In this document: piece by piece, positions 21,053 through 33,461 of the stretch
Layout: every line of letters begins with the position of its first letter
Numbering within the stretch: position 1 is the first letter of the stretch
Assembly (NCBI GenBank): GCA_964036665.1
Contig: OZ038530.1
Location: 1,364,001 to 1,428,000, forward strand
Direction: 5' to 3'
DNA from: Gordius sp. MW1
Lineage: Eukaryota > Nematomorpha > Gordioida > Gordea > Gordiidae
Length of the DNA stretch: 64,000 nt
The notes under the pieces: generated by a model
The model's database searches: none
What the model was told of the DNA's origin: nothing
The model's input: only the letters and a program-made list of their open reading frames with translations
Position numbers and translations under genes: made by a program

Positions 21053-24000
21053 TGTCCTTCCGTTGTCCGTCCGTTGTCCGTCCGTTGTCCTTCCGTTGTC
21101 CGTCCGTTGTCCGTCTGATGTCCTTCCGTTGTCCATCCGTTGTCCGTCCCTTGTCCGTCTGATGTCCTTCCGTTGTCCGTCCGTTGTCCGTCTGATGTCC
21201 TTCCGTTGTCCGTCCGTTGTCCGTCCCTTGTCCGTCTGATGTCCTTCCGTTGTCCGTTCGTTGTCCGTCCGTTGTCCGCCCGTTGTCCTTCCGTTGTCCT
21301 TCCGTTGTCCGTCCGTTGTCCGTCTGATGTCCTTCCGTTGTCCGTCCGTTGTCCGTCCGTTGTCCGCCCGTTGTCCTTCCGTTGTCCGTCCGTTGTCCCT
21401 CTGATGTCCTTCCGTTGTCCGTCCGTTGTCCGTCTGATGTCATTTTGTTGTCCGTCCGTTGTCCGTTCGTTGTCCGTCTGATGTCCTTCCGTTGTCCTTT
21501 TGTTGTCCTTCCGTTGTCCGTCCGTTGTCCGTCTGATGTCCTTTTGTTGTCCGTCCGTTGTCCGTCCCTTGTCCGTCTGATGTCCTTCCGTTGTCCGTCC
21601 GTTGTCCGTCCGTTGTCCGCCCGTTGTCCTTCCGTTGTCCTTCCGTTGTCCGTCCGTTGTCCGTCTGATGTCCTTCCGTTGTCCGTCCGTTGTCCGTCCG
21701 TTGTCCGCCCGTTGTCCTTCCGTTGTCCGTCCGTTGTCCCTCTGATGTCCTTCCGTTGTCCGTCCGTTGTCCGTCTGATGTCATTTTGTTGTCCGTCCGT
21801 TGTCCGTTCGTTGTCCGTCTGATGTCCTTCCGTTGTCCTTTTGTTGTCCTTCCGTTGTCCGTCAGTTGTCCGTCTGATGTCCTTTTGTTGTCCGTCCGTT
21901 GTCCGTCCGTTGTCCGTTCTTTGTCCGTCTGATGTCATTTTGTTGTCCGTCCGTTGTCCGTTCGTTGTCCGTCTGATGTCCTTCCGTTGTCCTTTTGTTG
22001 TCCTTCCGTTGTCCGTCCGTTGTCCGTCTGATGTCCTTTTGTTGTCCGTCCGTTGTCCGTCCGTTGTCCGTTCTTTGTCCGTCCCTTGTCCGTCTGATGT
22101 CCTTTTGTTGTCCGTCCGTTGTCCGTCCGTTGTCCTTTTGTTGTCTGTCCGTTGTCCGTTCGTTGTCCGTCCGTTGTCCTTCCGTTGTCTGTCTGAAGTC
22201 CGCCTGTTGTCCGTCCGTTGTCCGTCTGATGTCCTTTTGTTGTCTGTCCGTTGTCCGTTCGTTGTCCGTTCGTTGTCCGTTCGTTGTCCGTCCGTTGTCC
22301 GCCCGTTGTCCTTCCGTTGTCCTTCCGTTGTCCGTCCGTTGTCCGTCCGTTGTCCTTCCGTTGTCCGTCAGATGTCCTTTTGTTGTCTGTCCGTTGTCCG
22401 TTCGTTGTCCGCCCGTTGTCCTTCCGTTGTCCTTCCGTTGTCCTTCCGTTGTCCGTCCGTTGTCCTTCCGTTGTCCTTCCGTTGTCCGTCCGTTGTCCGT
22501 CTGATGTCCTTCCGTTGTCCGTCCGTTGTCCGTCCGTTGTCTGCCCGTTGTCCTTCCGTTGTCCGTCCGTTGTCCCTCTGATGTCCTTCCGTTGTCCGTC
22601 CGTTGTCCGTCTGATGTCATTTTGTTGTCCGTCCGTTGTCCGTTCGTTGTCCGTCTGATGTCCTTCCGTTGTCCTTTTGTTGTCCTTCCGTTGTCCGTCC
22701 GTTGTCCGTCTGATGTCCTTTTGTTGTCGGTCCGTTGTCCGTCCGTTGTCCGTTCTTTGTCCGTCCCTTGTCCGTCTGATGTCCTTCCGTTGTCCTTCCG
22801 TTGTCCGTCCGTTGTCCGTCTGATGTCCTTCCGTTGTCCGTCCGTTGTCCGTCCGTTGTCCGCCCGTTGTCCTTCCGTTGTCCGTCCGTTGTCCCTCTGA
22901 TGTCCTTCCGTTGTCCGTCCGTTGTCCGTCTGATGTCATTTTGTTGTCCGTCCGTTGTCCGTTCGTTGTCCGTCTGATGTCCTTCCGTTGTCCTTTTGTT
23001 GTCCTTCCGTTGTCCGTCCGTTGTCCGTCTGATGTCCTTGTGTTGTCCGTCCGTTGTCCGTCCGTTGTCCGTTCTTTGTCCGTCCGTTGTCCGTCTGATG
23101 TCATTTTGTTGTCCGTCCGTTGTCCGTTCGTTGTCCGTCTGATGTCCTTCCGTTGTCCTTGTGTTGTCCTTCCGTTGTCCGTCCGTTGTCCGTCTGATGT
23201 CCTTTTGTTGTCCGTCCGTTGTCCGTCCGTTGTCCGTTCTTTGTCCGTCCCTTGTCCGTCTGATGTCCTTTTGTTGTCCGTCCGTTGTCCGTCCGTTGTC
23301 CTTTTGTTGTCTGTCCATTGTCCGTTCGTTGTCCGTTCGTTGTCCGTTCGTTGTCCGTCCGTTGTCCTTCCGTTGTCTGTCTGAAGTCCGCCTGTTGTCC
23401 GTCCGTTGTCCGTCTGATGTCCTTTTGTTGTCTGTCCGTTGTCCGTTCGTTGTCCGTTCGTTGTCCGTTCGTTGTCCGTCCGTTGTCCGCCCGTTGTCCT
23501 TCCGTTGTCCTTCCGTTGTCCGTCCGTTGTCCGTCCGTTGTCCTTCCGTTGTCCGTCAGATGTCCTTTTGTTGTCTGTCCGTTGTCCGTTCGTTGTCCGC
23601 CCGTTGTCCTTCCGTTGTCCTTCCGTTGTCCTTCCGTTGTCCTTCCGTTGTCCTTCCGTTGTCCTTCCGTTGTCCGTCCGTTGTCCTTCCGTTGTCCTTC
23701 CGTTGTCCTTCCGTTGTCCGTCTGATGTCCTTTTGTTGTCCGTCCGTTGTCCGTCCGTTGTCCTTTTGTTGTCTGTCCGTTGTCCGTTCGTTGTCCGTTC
23801 GTTGTCCGTTCGTTGTCCGTCCGTTGTCCTTCCGTTGTCCGTCTGATGTCCTTTTGTTGTCCTTCCGTTGTCCGTCCGTTGTCCGTCTGATGTCCTTCCG
23901 TTGTCCATCCGTTGTCCGTCCCTTGTCCGTCTGATGTCCTTCCGTTGTCCGTCTGATGTCCTTTTGTTGTCCGTCCGTTGTCCGTCTGATGTCCTTTTGT

Positions 24001-25658
24001 TGTCCTTCCGTTGTCCGTCATTTGTCCGCCCGTTGTCCGTCCGTTGTCCGTCCGTTGTCCGTCAGATGTCCTTTTGTTGTCCGCCCATTGTCCGCCCGTT
24101 GTCCGTCCGTTGTCCGTCCGTTGTCCTTCCGTTGTCCGTCTGATGTCCTTTTGTTGTCCGTCCGTTGTCCGTCCGTTGTCCGCCCGTTGTCCTTCGGTTG
24201 TCCTTCCGTTGTCCGCCCGTTGTCCGCCCGTTGTCCGTCCGTTGTCCGTCCGTTGTCCGTCCGTTGTCCTTCCGTTGTCCGTCTGATGTCCTTTTGTTGT
24301 CCGTCCGTTGTCCGTCCGTTGTCCGTCCGTTGTCCGCCCGTTGTCCTTCCGTTGTCCGTCCGTTGTCCCTCTGATGTCCTTCCGTTGTCCGTCCGTTGTC
24401 CGTCCGTTGTCCGCCCGTTGTCCTTCCGTTGTCCGTCCGTTGTCCGTCCGTTGTCCTTCCGTTGTCCTTCCGTTGTCCGTTCGTTGTCCTTCCGTTGTCC
24501 GTCTGATGTCCTTTTGTTGTCCGTCCGTTGTCCGTCCGTTGTCCTTCCGTTGTCCGTCTGATGTCCTTTTGTTGTCCGTCCGTTGTCCGTCCGTTGTCCT
24601 TTTGTTGTCTGTCCGTTGTCCGTTCGTTGTCCGTTCGTTGTCCGTTCGTTGTCCGTCCGTTGTCCTTCCGTTGTCCGTCTGATGTCCTTTTGTTGTCCTT
24701 CCGTTGTCCGTCCCTTGTCCGTCTGATGTCCTTTTGTTGTCCTTCCGTTGTCCGTTCGTTGTCCGTCTGATGTCCTTCCGTTGTCCGTCCGTTGTCCGCC
24801 CGTTGTCCTTCCGTTGTCCGTCCGTTGTCCGTCCGTTGTCCTTCCGTTGTCCGTCTGATGTCCTTCCGTTGTCCATCCGTTGTCCGTCCCTTGTCCGTCT
24901 GATGTCCTTCCGTTGTCCGTCCGTTGTCCGTCTGATGTCCTTCCGTTGTCCGTCCGTTGTCCGTCCCTTGTCCGTCTAATGTCCTTCCGTTGTCCGTCCG
25001 TTGTCCGTCCGTTGTCCTTCCGTTGTCCGTTCTTTGTCCATCTGATGTCCTTTTGTTGTCCGTCCGTTGTCCGTTCGTTGTCCGTTCGTTGTCCGTTCGT
25101 TGTCCGTCTGATGTCCTTTTGTTGTCCTTCCGTTGTCCGTTCGTTGTCCGTCTGATGTCCTTCCGTTGTCCGTCCGTTGTCCGCCCGTTGTCCTTCCGTT
25201 GTCCTTCCGTTGTACTTCCGTTGTCCGTCTGATGTCCGCCCGTTGTCCTTCCGTTGTCCGTCCGTTGTCCGCCCGTTGTCCTTCCGTTGTCCTTCCGTTG
25301 TCCGTCCGTTGTCCTTCCGTTGTCCGTCCGTTGTCCGTTCGTTGTCCGTTCGTTGTCCGCCCGTTGTCCTTCCGTTGTCCTTCCGTTGTCCGTCCGTTGT
25401 CCTTCCGTTGTCCGTCCGTTGTCCGTCTGATGTCCTTTTGTTGTCCGTCCGTTGTCCGTCTGATGTCCTTTTGTTGTCCTTCCGTTGTCCGTCCGTTGTC
25501 CGTCTGATGTCCTTCCGTTGTCCATCCGTTGTCCGTCCCTTGTCCATCTGATGTCCTTCCGTTGTCCGTCCGTTGTCCGTCTGATGTCCTTCCGTTGTCC
25601 GTCCGTTGTCCGTCCCTTGTCCGTCTGATGTCCTTCCGTTGTCCGTCCGTTGTCCATC
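19243..25658 (+). repeat. 11-bp satellite array, segment 6
   Basis: Satellite only. It contains the junction between the two 6.9-kb duplication units at 21052/21053. AAGTCCGCCTG phrases reappear at about 22.2-23.4 kb as copies of those at 15.3-16.5 kb. Confidence 0.97.
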
Positions 25659-27922
25659 AGGAGGCTACAAGTTTGAATCCCGGAGAGTATTCTGTTCTTG
25701 TTAATAACATTGATAATATGACTTTTTAGCCGTCCGCTGAAATTTTCACGAAGCCTATATGGTTGAACAAAAAAATTTAAAAAATTTTCAAGTCGAAAAA
25801 ATTTTTTTTGTCGGAATTCACCTCTGATATCGAAAATTTTCATGAGGCCTATATGGTGTTACAAAAAAATTGAAAAAATTTTGAGGTCGAAAAAAATATT
25901 TTTTGATAAAAAAATTTAATAAATTGCATAGCACGGAGGGACGACGGAGGGACGACAGAGGGACGACGGACGGACGACGGAGAGACGACGGAGGGAGGAC
26001 GGACGGACAACGGAGGGACGACGGACCGTCCGTTGTCCGTCAGGAGGCAACAAGTTTGAATCCGTGAGAGTATTCTGTTGATAATATGACTTTTTGGCCG
26101 TCCGCTGGCTACGTCCGTTGTCCGTCCGTTGTCCGCCCGTTGTCCGTCTGTTGTCCGTCCGTTGTCCGTCCGTTGTCCGTTCGTTGTCCGTTCGTTGTCC
26201 TTCCGTTGTCCTTCCGTTGTCCTTCCGTTGTCCGTCCCTTGTCCGTCTGATGTCCTTCCGTTGTCCGTCTGATGTCCTTTTGTTGTCCGTCCGTTGTCCG
26301 TCTGATGTCCTTTTGTTGTCCTTCCGTTGTCCGTCATTTGTCCGCCCGTTGTCCGTCCGTTGTCCGTCCGTTGTCCGTCAGATGTCCTTTTGTTGTCCGC
26401 CCATTGTCCGCCCGTTGTCCGTCCGTTGTCCGTCCGTTGTCCTTCCGTTGTCCGTCTGATGTCCTTTTGTTGTCCGTCCGTTGTCCGTCCGTTGTCCGCC
26501 CGTTGTCCTTCCGTTGTCCTTCCGTTGTCCGCCCGTTGTCCGCCCGTTGTCCGTCCGTTGTCCGTCCGTTGTCCGTCTGATGTCCTTCCGTTGTCCGTCC
26601 GTTGTCCGTCCGTTGTCCGCCCGTTGTCCTTCCGTTGTCCGTCCGTTGTCCCTCTGATGTCCTTCCGTTGTCCGTCCGTTGTCCGTCTGATGTCCTTCCG
26701 TTGTCCTTCCGTTGTCCGTCCGTTGTCCGTCTGATGTCCTTTTGTTGTCCGTCCGTTGTCCGTCCGTTGTCCGTTCGTTGTCCGTCCCTTGTGCGTCTGA
26801 TGTCCTTTTGTTGTCCGTCCGTTGTCCGTTCGTTGTCCGTTCGTTGTCCGTCTGATGTCCTTCCGTTGTCCGTCCGTTGTCCGCCCGTTGTCCTTCCGTT
26901 GTCCGTCCGTTGTCCTTCCGTTGTCCTTCCGTTGTCCTTTTGTTGTCCGTCCGTTGTCCGTCCGTTGTCCGTTCGTTGTCCGTCCCTTGTCCGTCTGATG
27001 TCCTTTTGTTGTCCTTCCGTTGTCCGTTCGTTGTCCGTCTGATGTCCTTCCGTTGTCCGTCCGTTGTCCGCCCGTTGTCCTTCCGTTGTCCGTCCGTTGT
27101 CCGTCCGTTGTCCTTCCGTTGTCCGTCTGATGTCCTTCCGTTGTCCATCCGTTGTCCGTCCCTTGTCCGTCTGATGTCCTTCCGTTGTCCGTCCGTTGTC
27201 CGTCTGATGTCCTTCCGTTGTCCGTCCGTTGTCCGTCCCTTGTCCGTCTAATGTCCTTCCGTTGTCCGTCCGTTGTCCGTCCGTTGTCCTTCCGTTGTCC
27301 GTCCGTTGTCCGTCCGTTGTCTGTCCGTTGTCCGCCCATTGTCCGTCCGTTCTCCTTCCGTTGTCCGTCCGTTGTCCTTCCGTTGTCCGTCTGATGTCCT
27401 TTTGTTGTCCGTCCGTTGTCCGCCCGTTGTCCTTCCGTTGTCCGTTCTTTGTCCATCTGATGTCCTTTTGTTGTCCGTCCGTTGTCCGTTCGTTGTCCGT
27501 TCGTTGTCCGTTCGTTGTCCGTCTGATGTCCTTTTGTTGTCCTTCCGTTGTCCGTTCGTTGTCCGTCTGATGTCCTTCCGTTGTCCGTCCGTTGTCCGCC
27601 CGTTGTCCTTCCGTTGTCCTTCCGTTGTACTTCCGTTGTCCGTCTGATGTCCGCCCGTTGTCCTTCCGTTGTCCGTCCGTTGTCCGCCCGTTGTCCTTCC
27701 GTTGTCCTTCCGTTGTCCGTCCGTTGTCCTTCCGTTGTCCGTCCGTTGTCCGTTCGTTGTCCGTTCGTTGTCCGCCCGTTGTCCTTCCGTTGTCCTTCCG
27801 TTGTCCGTCCGTTGTCCTTCCGTTGTCCGTCCGTTGTCCGTCTGATGTCCTTTTGTTGTCCGTCCGTTGTCCGTCTGATGTCCTTTTGTTGTCCTTCCGT
27901 TGTCCGTCCGTTGTCCGTCTGA
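21053..27922 (+). repeat. Large tandem duplication, unit B (6,870 bp)
   Basis: Second copy of 14161-21052 in the same orientation and directly adjacent, containing spacer copy 6. It differs visibly by one two-unit (22-bp) contraction near 23.65 kb. Head-to-tail adjacency fits unequal sister-chromatid exchange within the array. Confidence 0.85.
25659..26112 (+). repeat. AT-rich composite spacer, copy 6 (454 bp)
   Basis: Two-module spacer, duplicate of copy 5. Confidence 0.9.
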
Positions 27923-28073
27923 TGTCCTTCCGTTGTCCATCCGTTGTCCGTCCCTTGTCCATCTGATGTCCTTCCGTTGTCCGTCCGTTGTCCGTCTGAT
28001 GTCCTTCCGTTGTCCGTCCGTTGTCCGTCCCTTGTCCGTCTGATGTCCTTCCGTTGTCCGTCCGTTGTCCATC
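26113..28073 (+). repeat. 11-bp satellite array, segment 7
   Basis: Satellite only, matching 19243-21052 at offset 6,870 until about 27.93 kb. It then continues into the standard left flank of a spacer. The TTGTACTTCCG marker lies near 27625, about 449 bp before spacer copy 7. Confidence 0.97.
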
Positions 28074-28538
28074 AGGAGGCTACAAGTTTGAATCCCGGAG
28101 AGTATTCTGTTCTTGTTAATAACATTGATAATATGACTTTTTAGCCGTCCGCTGAAATTTTCACGAAGCCTATATGGTTGAACAAAAAAATTTAAAAAAT
28201 TTTCAAGTCGAAAAATTTTTTTTTGTCGGAATTCACCTCTGATATCGAAAATTTTCATGAGGCCTATATGGTGTTACAAAAAAATTGAAAAAATTTTGAG
28301 GTCGAAAAAAATATTTTTTGATAAAAAAATTTAATAAATTGCATAGCACGGAGGGACGACGGAGGGACGACAGAGGGACGACGGACGGACGACGGAGAGA
28401 CGACGGAGGGAGGACGGACGGAGGACGGACGGACAACGGAGGGACGACGGACCGTCCGTTGTCCGTCAGGAGGCAACAAGTTTGAATCCGTGAGAGTATT
28501 CTGTTGATAATATGACTTTTTGGCCGTCCGCTGGCTAC
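28074..28538 (+). repeat. AT-rich composite spacer, copy 7 (465 bp)
   Basis: Two modules plus one extra inverted 11-mer (as in copies 2, 8 and 9). A small change in an A/T run near 28.21 kb is private to this copy. Confidence 0.9.
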
Positions 28539-29179
28539 GTCCGTTGTCCGTCCGTTGTCCGCCCGTTGTCCGTCTGTTGTCCGTCCGTTGTCCGTCCGTT
28601 GTCCGTTCGTTGTCCGTTCGTTGTCCTTCCGTTGTCCTTCCGTTGTCCTTCCGTTGTCCGTCCGTTGTCCGTCTGATGTCCTTCCGTTGTCCGTCCGTTG
28701 TCCGTCCGTTGTCCGCCCGTTGTCCTTCCGTTGTCCGTCCGTTGTCCGTCCGTTGTCCGTCCGTTGTCCGTCCGTTGTCCTTCCGTTGTCCGTCAGATGT
28801 CCTTTTGTTGTCTGTCCGTTGTCCGTTCGTTGTCCGTTCGTTGTCCGTTCGTTGTCCGTCCGTTGTCCGCCCGTTGTCCGCCCGTTGTCCTTCCGTTGTC
28901 CGTCCGTTGTCCTTCCGTTGTCCGTCCGTTGTCCGTCCGTTGTCCGTCTGATGTCCTTTTGTTGTCCGTCCGTTGTCCGTCTGATGTCCTTTTGTTGTCC
29001 TTCCGTTGTCCGTCCGTTGTCCGTCTGATGTCCTTCCGTTGTCCATCCGTTGTCCGTCCCTTGTCCATCTGATGTCCTTCCGTTGTCCGTCCGTTGTCCG
29101 TCTGATGTCCTTCCGTTGTCCGTCCGTTGTCCGTCCCTTGTCCGTCTGATGTCCTTCCGTTGTCCGTCCGTTGTCCATC
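28539..29179 (+). repeat. 11-bp satellite array, segment 8 (shortest internal segment, 641 bp)
   Basis: Only about 58 units separate spacers 7 and 8. It looks like a standard right flank joined to a standard left flank with most of the interior lost, as expected from a deletion by unequal exchange. Confidence 0.96.
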
Positions 29180-29644
29180 AGGAGGCTACAAGTTTGAATC
29201 CCGGAGAGTATTCTGTTCTTGTTAATAACATTGATAATATGACTTTTTAGCCGTCCGCTGAAATTTTCACGAAGCCTATATGGTTGAACAAAAAAATTTA
29301 AAAAATTTTCAAGTCGAAAAAATTTTTTTTGTCGGAATTCACCTCTGATATCGAAAATTTTCATGAGGCCTATATGGTGTTACAAAAAAATTGAAAAAAT
29401 TTTGAGGTCGAAAAAAATATTTTTTGATAAAAAAATTTAATAAATTGCATAGCACGGAGGGACGACGGAGGGACGACAGAGGGACGACGGACGGACGACG
29501 GAGAGACGACGGAGGGAGGACGGACGGAGGACGGACGGACAACGGAGGGACGACGGACCGTCCGTTGTCCGTCAGGAGGCAACAAGTTTGAATCCGTGAG
29601 AGTATTCTGTTGATAATATGACTTTTTGGCCGTCCGCTGGCTAC
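29180..29644 (+). repeat. AT-rich composite spacer, copy 8 (465 bp)
   Basis: Same form as copy 7, with the extra inverted 11-mer. Confidence 0.9.
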
Positions 29645-31183
29645 GTCCGTTGTCCGTCCGTTGTCCGCCCGTTGTCCGTCTGTTGTCCGTCCGTTGTCCG
29701 TCCGTTGTCCGTTCGTTGTCCGTTCGTTGTCCTTCCGTTGTCCTTCCGTTGTCCTTCCGTTGTCCGTCCGTTGTCCGTCTGATGTCTTTCCGTTGTCCGT
29801 CCGTTGTCCGTCCGTTGTCCGCCCGTTGTCCTTCCGTTGTCCGTCCGTTGTCCGTCCGTTGTCCGTCCGTTGTCCGTCCGTTGTCCTTCCGTTGTCCGTC
29901 AGATGTCCTTTTGTTGTCTGTCCGTTGTCCGTTCGTTGTCCGTTCGTTGTCCGTTCGTTGTCCGTCCGTTGTCCGCCCGTTGTCCGCCCGTTGTCCTTCC
30001 GTTGTCCGTCCGTTGTCCTTCCGTTGTCCGTCCGTTGTCCGTCCGTTGTCCGTTCGTTGTCCGTTCGTTGTCCGCCCGTTGTCCTTCCGTTGTCCTTCCG
30101 TTGTCCGTCCGTTGTCCTTCCGTTGTCCGTCCGTTGTCCGTCTGATGTCCTTTTGTTGTCCGTCCGTTGTCCGTCTGATGTCCTTTTGTTGTCCTTCCGT
30201 TGTCCGTCCGTTGTCCGTCTGATGTCCTTCCGTTGTCCATCCGTTGTCCGTCCCTTGTCCGTCTGATGTCCTTCCGTTGTCCGTCCGTTGTGCGCCCGTT
30301 GTCCGCCCGTTGTCCTTCCGTTGTCCGTCCGTTGTCCGTCTGATGTCCTTCCGTTGTCCGTCCGTTGTCCGTCCGTTGTCCGCCCGTTGTCCTTCCGTTG
30401 TCCGTCCGTTGTCCGTCCGTTGTCCGTCCGTTGTCCGTCCGTTGTCCTTCCGTTGTCCGTCAGATGTCCTTTTGTTGTCTGTCCGTTGTCCGTTCGTTGT
30501 CCGTTCGTTGTTCGTTCGTTGTCCGTCCGTTGTCCGCCCGTTGTCCGCCCGTTGTCCTTCCGTTGTCCGTCCGTTGTCCTTCCGTTGTCCGTCCGTTGTC
30601 CGTCCGTTGTCCGTTCGTTGTCCGTTCGTTGTCCGCCCGTTGTCCGTCCGTTGTCCGTCCGTTGTCCGTTCGTTGTCCGTCCCTTGTCCGTCTGATGTCC
30701 TTTTGTTGTCCGTCCGTTGTCCGTTCGTTGTCCGTTCGTTGTCCGTTCGTTGTCCGTTCGTTGTCCTTTCGTTGTCCGTTCGTTGTCCGTCTGATGTCCT
30801 TTTGTTGTCCTTCCGTTGTCCGTCCGTTGTCCGTCTGATGTCCTTCCGTTGTCCGTCCGTTGTCCGCCCGTTGTCCTTCCGTTGTCCGCACGTTGTCCGC
30901 CCTATGTCCGTTGTCCGTCCGTTGTCCTTCCGTTGTCCGTCCGTTGTCCGTCTGATGTCCTTTTGTTGTCCGTCCGTTGTCCGTCTGATGTCCTTTTGTT
31001 GTCCTTCCGTTGTCCGTCCGTTGTCCGTCTGATGTCCTTCCGTTGTCCATCCGTTGTCCTTCCCTTGTCCATCTGATGTCCTTCCGTTGTCCGTCCGTTG
31101 TCCGTCTGATGTCCTTCCGTTGTCCTTCCGTTGTCCGTCCCTTGTCCGTCTGATGTCCTTCCGTTGTCCGTCCGTTGTCCATC
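29645..31183 (+). repeat. 11-bp satellite array, segment 9
   Basis: Satellite with a phase break at about 30898-30911, where TTGTCCGCCC runs into TATGTCCG and 4 bp are missing from two units. The same defect recurs at about 32890-32903. GCGCCCG units near 30290 also recur near 32294 and 42268. Confidence 0.96.
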
Positions 31184-31648
31184 AGGAGGCTACAAGTTTG
31201 AATCCCGGAGAGTATTCTGTTCTTGTTAATAACATTGATAATATGACTTTTTAGCCGTCCGCTGAAATTTTCACGAAGCCTATATGGTTGAACAAAAAAA
31301 TTTAAAAAATTTTCAAGTCGAAAAAATTTTTTTTGTCGGAATTCACCTCTGATATCGAAAATTTTCATGAGGCCTATATGGTGTTACAAAAAAATTGAAA
31401 AAATTTTGAGGTCGAAAAAAATATTTTTTGATAAAAAAATTTAATAAATTGCATAGCACGGAGGGACGACGGAGGGACGACAGAGGGACGACGGACGGAT
31501 GACGGAGAGACGACGGAGGGAGGACGGACGGAGGACGGACGGACAACGGAGGGACGACGGACCGTCCGTTGTCCGTCAGGAGGCAACAAGTTTGAATCCG
31601 TGAGAGTATTCTGTTGATAATATGACTTTTTGGCCGTCCGCTGGCTAC
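31184..31648 (+). repeat. AT-rich composite spacer, copy 9 (465 bp)
   Basis: Two modules plus the extra inverted 11-mer, with a private change (GGATGACGG) in the inverted block near 31.5 kb. It is the spacer 5' of transposon copy 1. Confidence 0.9.
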
Positions 31649-33445
31649 GTCCGTTGTCCGTCCGTTGTCCGCCCGTTGTCCGTCTGTTGTCCGTCCGTTG
31701 TCCGTCCGTTGTCCGTTCGTTGTCCGTTCGTTGTCCTTCCGTTGTCCTTCCGTTGTCCTTCCGTTGTCCGTCCGTTGTCCGTCTGATGTCCTTCCGTTGT
31801 CCGTCCGTTGTCCGTCCGTTGTCCGCCCGTTGTCCTTCCGTTGTCCGTCCGTTGTCCGTCCGTTGTCCGTCCGTTGTCCGTCCGTTGTCCTTCCGTTGTC
31901 CGTCAGATGTCCTTTTGTTGTCTGTCCGTTGTCCGTTCGTTGTCCGTTCGTTGTCCGTTCGTTGTCCGTCCGTTGTCCGCCCGTTGTCCGCCCGTTGTCC
32001 TTCCGTTGTCCGTCCGTTGTCCTTCCGTTGTCCGTCCGTTGTCCGTCCGTTGTCCGTTCGTTGTCCGTTCGTTGTCCGCCCGTTGTCCTTCCGTTGTCCT
32101 TCCGTTGTCCGTCCGTTGTCCTTCCGTTGTCCGTCCGTTGTCCGTCTGATGTCCTTTTGTTGTCCGTCCGTTGTCCGTCTGATGTCCTTTTGTTGTCCTT
32201 CCGTTGTCCGTCCGTTGTCCGTCTGATGTCCTTCCGTTGTCCATCCGTTGTCCGTCCCTTGTCCGTCTGATGTCCTTCCGTTGTCCGTCCGTTGTGCGCC
32301 CGTTGTCCGCCCGTTGTCCTTCCGTTGTCCGTCCGTTGTCCGTCTGATGTCCTTCCGTTGTCCGTCCGTTGTCCGTCCGTTGTCCGCCCGTTGTCCTTCC
32401 GTTGTCCGTCCGTTGTCCGTCCGTTGTCCGTCCGTTGTCCTTCCGTTGTCCGTCAGATGTCCTTTTGTTGTCTGTCCGTTGTCCGTTCGTTGTCCGTTCG
32501 TTGTTCGTTCGTTGTCCGTCCGTTGTCCGCCCGTTGTCCGCCCGTTGTCCTTCCGTTGTCCGTCCGTTGTCCTTCCGTTGTCCGTCCGTTGTCCGTCCGT
32601 TGTCCGTTCGTTGTCCGTTCGTTGTCCGCCCGTTGTCCGTCCGTTGTCCGTCCGTTGTCCGTTCGTTGTCCGTCCCTTGTCCGTCTGATGTCCTTTTGTT
32701 GTCCGTCCGTTGTCCGTTCGTTGTCCGTTCGTTGTCCGTTCGTTGTCCGTTCGTTGTCCTTTCGTTGTCCGTTCGTTGTCCGTCTGATGTCCTTTTGTTG
32801 TCCTTCCGTTGTCCGTCCGTTGTCCGTCTGATGTCCTTCCGTTGTCCGTCCGTTGTCCGCCCGTTGTCCTTCCGTTGTCCGCACGTTGTCCGCCCTATGT
32901 CCGTTGTCCGTCCGTTGTCCGTCCTTTGTCCGCCCGTTGTCCGTCCGTTGTCCGTCTGATGTCCTTTTGTTGTCCGCCCGTTGTCCGTCCGTTGTCCGTC
33001 CGTTGTCCGTTCGTTGTCCATCCGTTGTCCGTCTGATGTCCTTTTGTTGTCCGCCCGTTGTCCTTCCGTAGTCCGCCCGTTGTCCGTCCGTTGTCCTTCC
33101 GTTGTCCTTCCGTTGTCCGTTCGTTGTCCGTTCGTTGTCCGTTCGTTGTCCGTCCGTTGTCCGGCCGTTGTCCGTTCGTTGTACGTCCGTTGTCCGTCTG
33201 ATGTCCTTTTGTTGTCTGTCCGTTGTCCGTTCGTTGTCCGTTCGTTGTCCTTTCGTTTTCCGTTCGTTGTCCGTTCGTTGTCCGTCTGATGTCCTTTTGT
33301 TGTCCTTCCGTTGTCCGTCCGTTGTCCGTCTGATGTCCTTCCGTTGTCCGTCCGTTGTCCGCCCGTTGTCCTTCCGTTGTCCGCACGTTGTCCGCCCGTT
33401 GTATGTCCGTTGTCCGTCCGTTGTCCGTCCGTTGTCCGCCCGTTG
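31649..33445 (+). repeat. 11-bp satellite array, segment 10
   Basis: Satellite leading to the first transposon insertion. Its last units (TTGTATGTCCG, then GTCCG, GTCCG, then GCCCGTTG) are also found, in almost the same order, before transposon copies 2, 3 and 4. Confidence 0.97.
33438..33445 (+). repeat. 5' target-site duplication half of hAT copy 1 (GCCCGTTG)
   Basis: These eight bases directly precede the CAGGG terminus. The same octamer flanks copies 2 and 3 on both sides. At copy 1 the 3' partner (34872-34879) reads GTCTGATG, so the pair is no longer matched. Confidence 0.8.
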
Positions 33446-33461
33446 CAGGGTTTCTTTCAGA
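33446..33461 (+). repeat. 5' terminal inverted repeat, hAT copy 1
   Basis: CAGGGTTTCTTTCAGA pairs with 34856-34871 over 16 bases. In copies 3 and 4 the match is 15 bp because base 16 is G. Confidence 0.85.
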
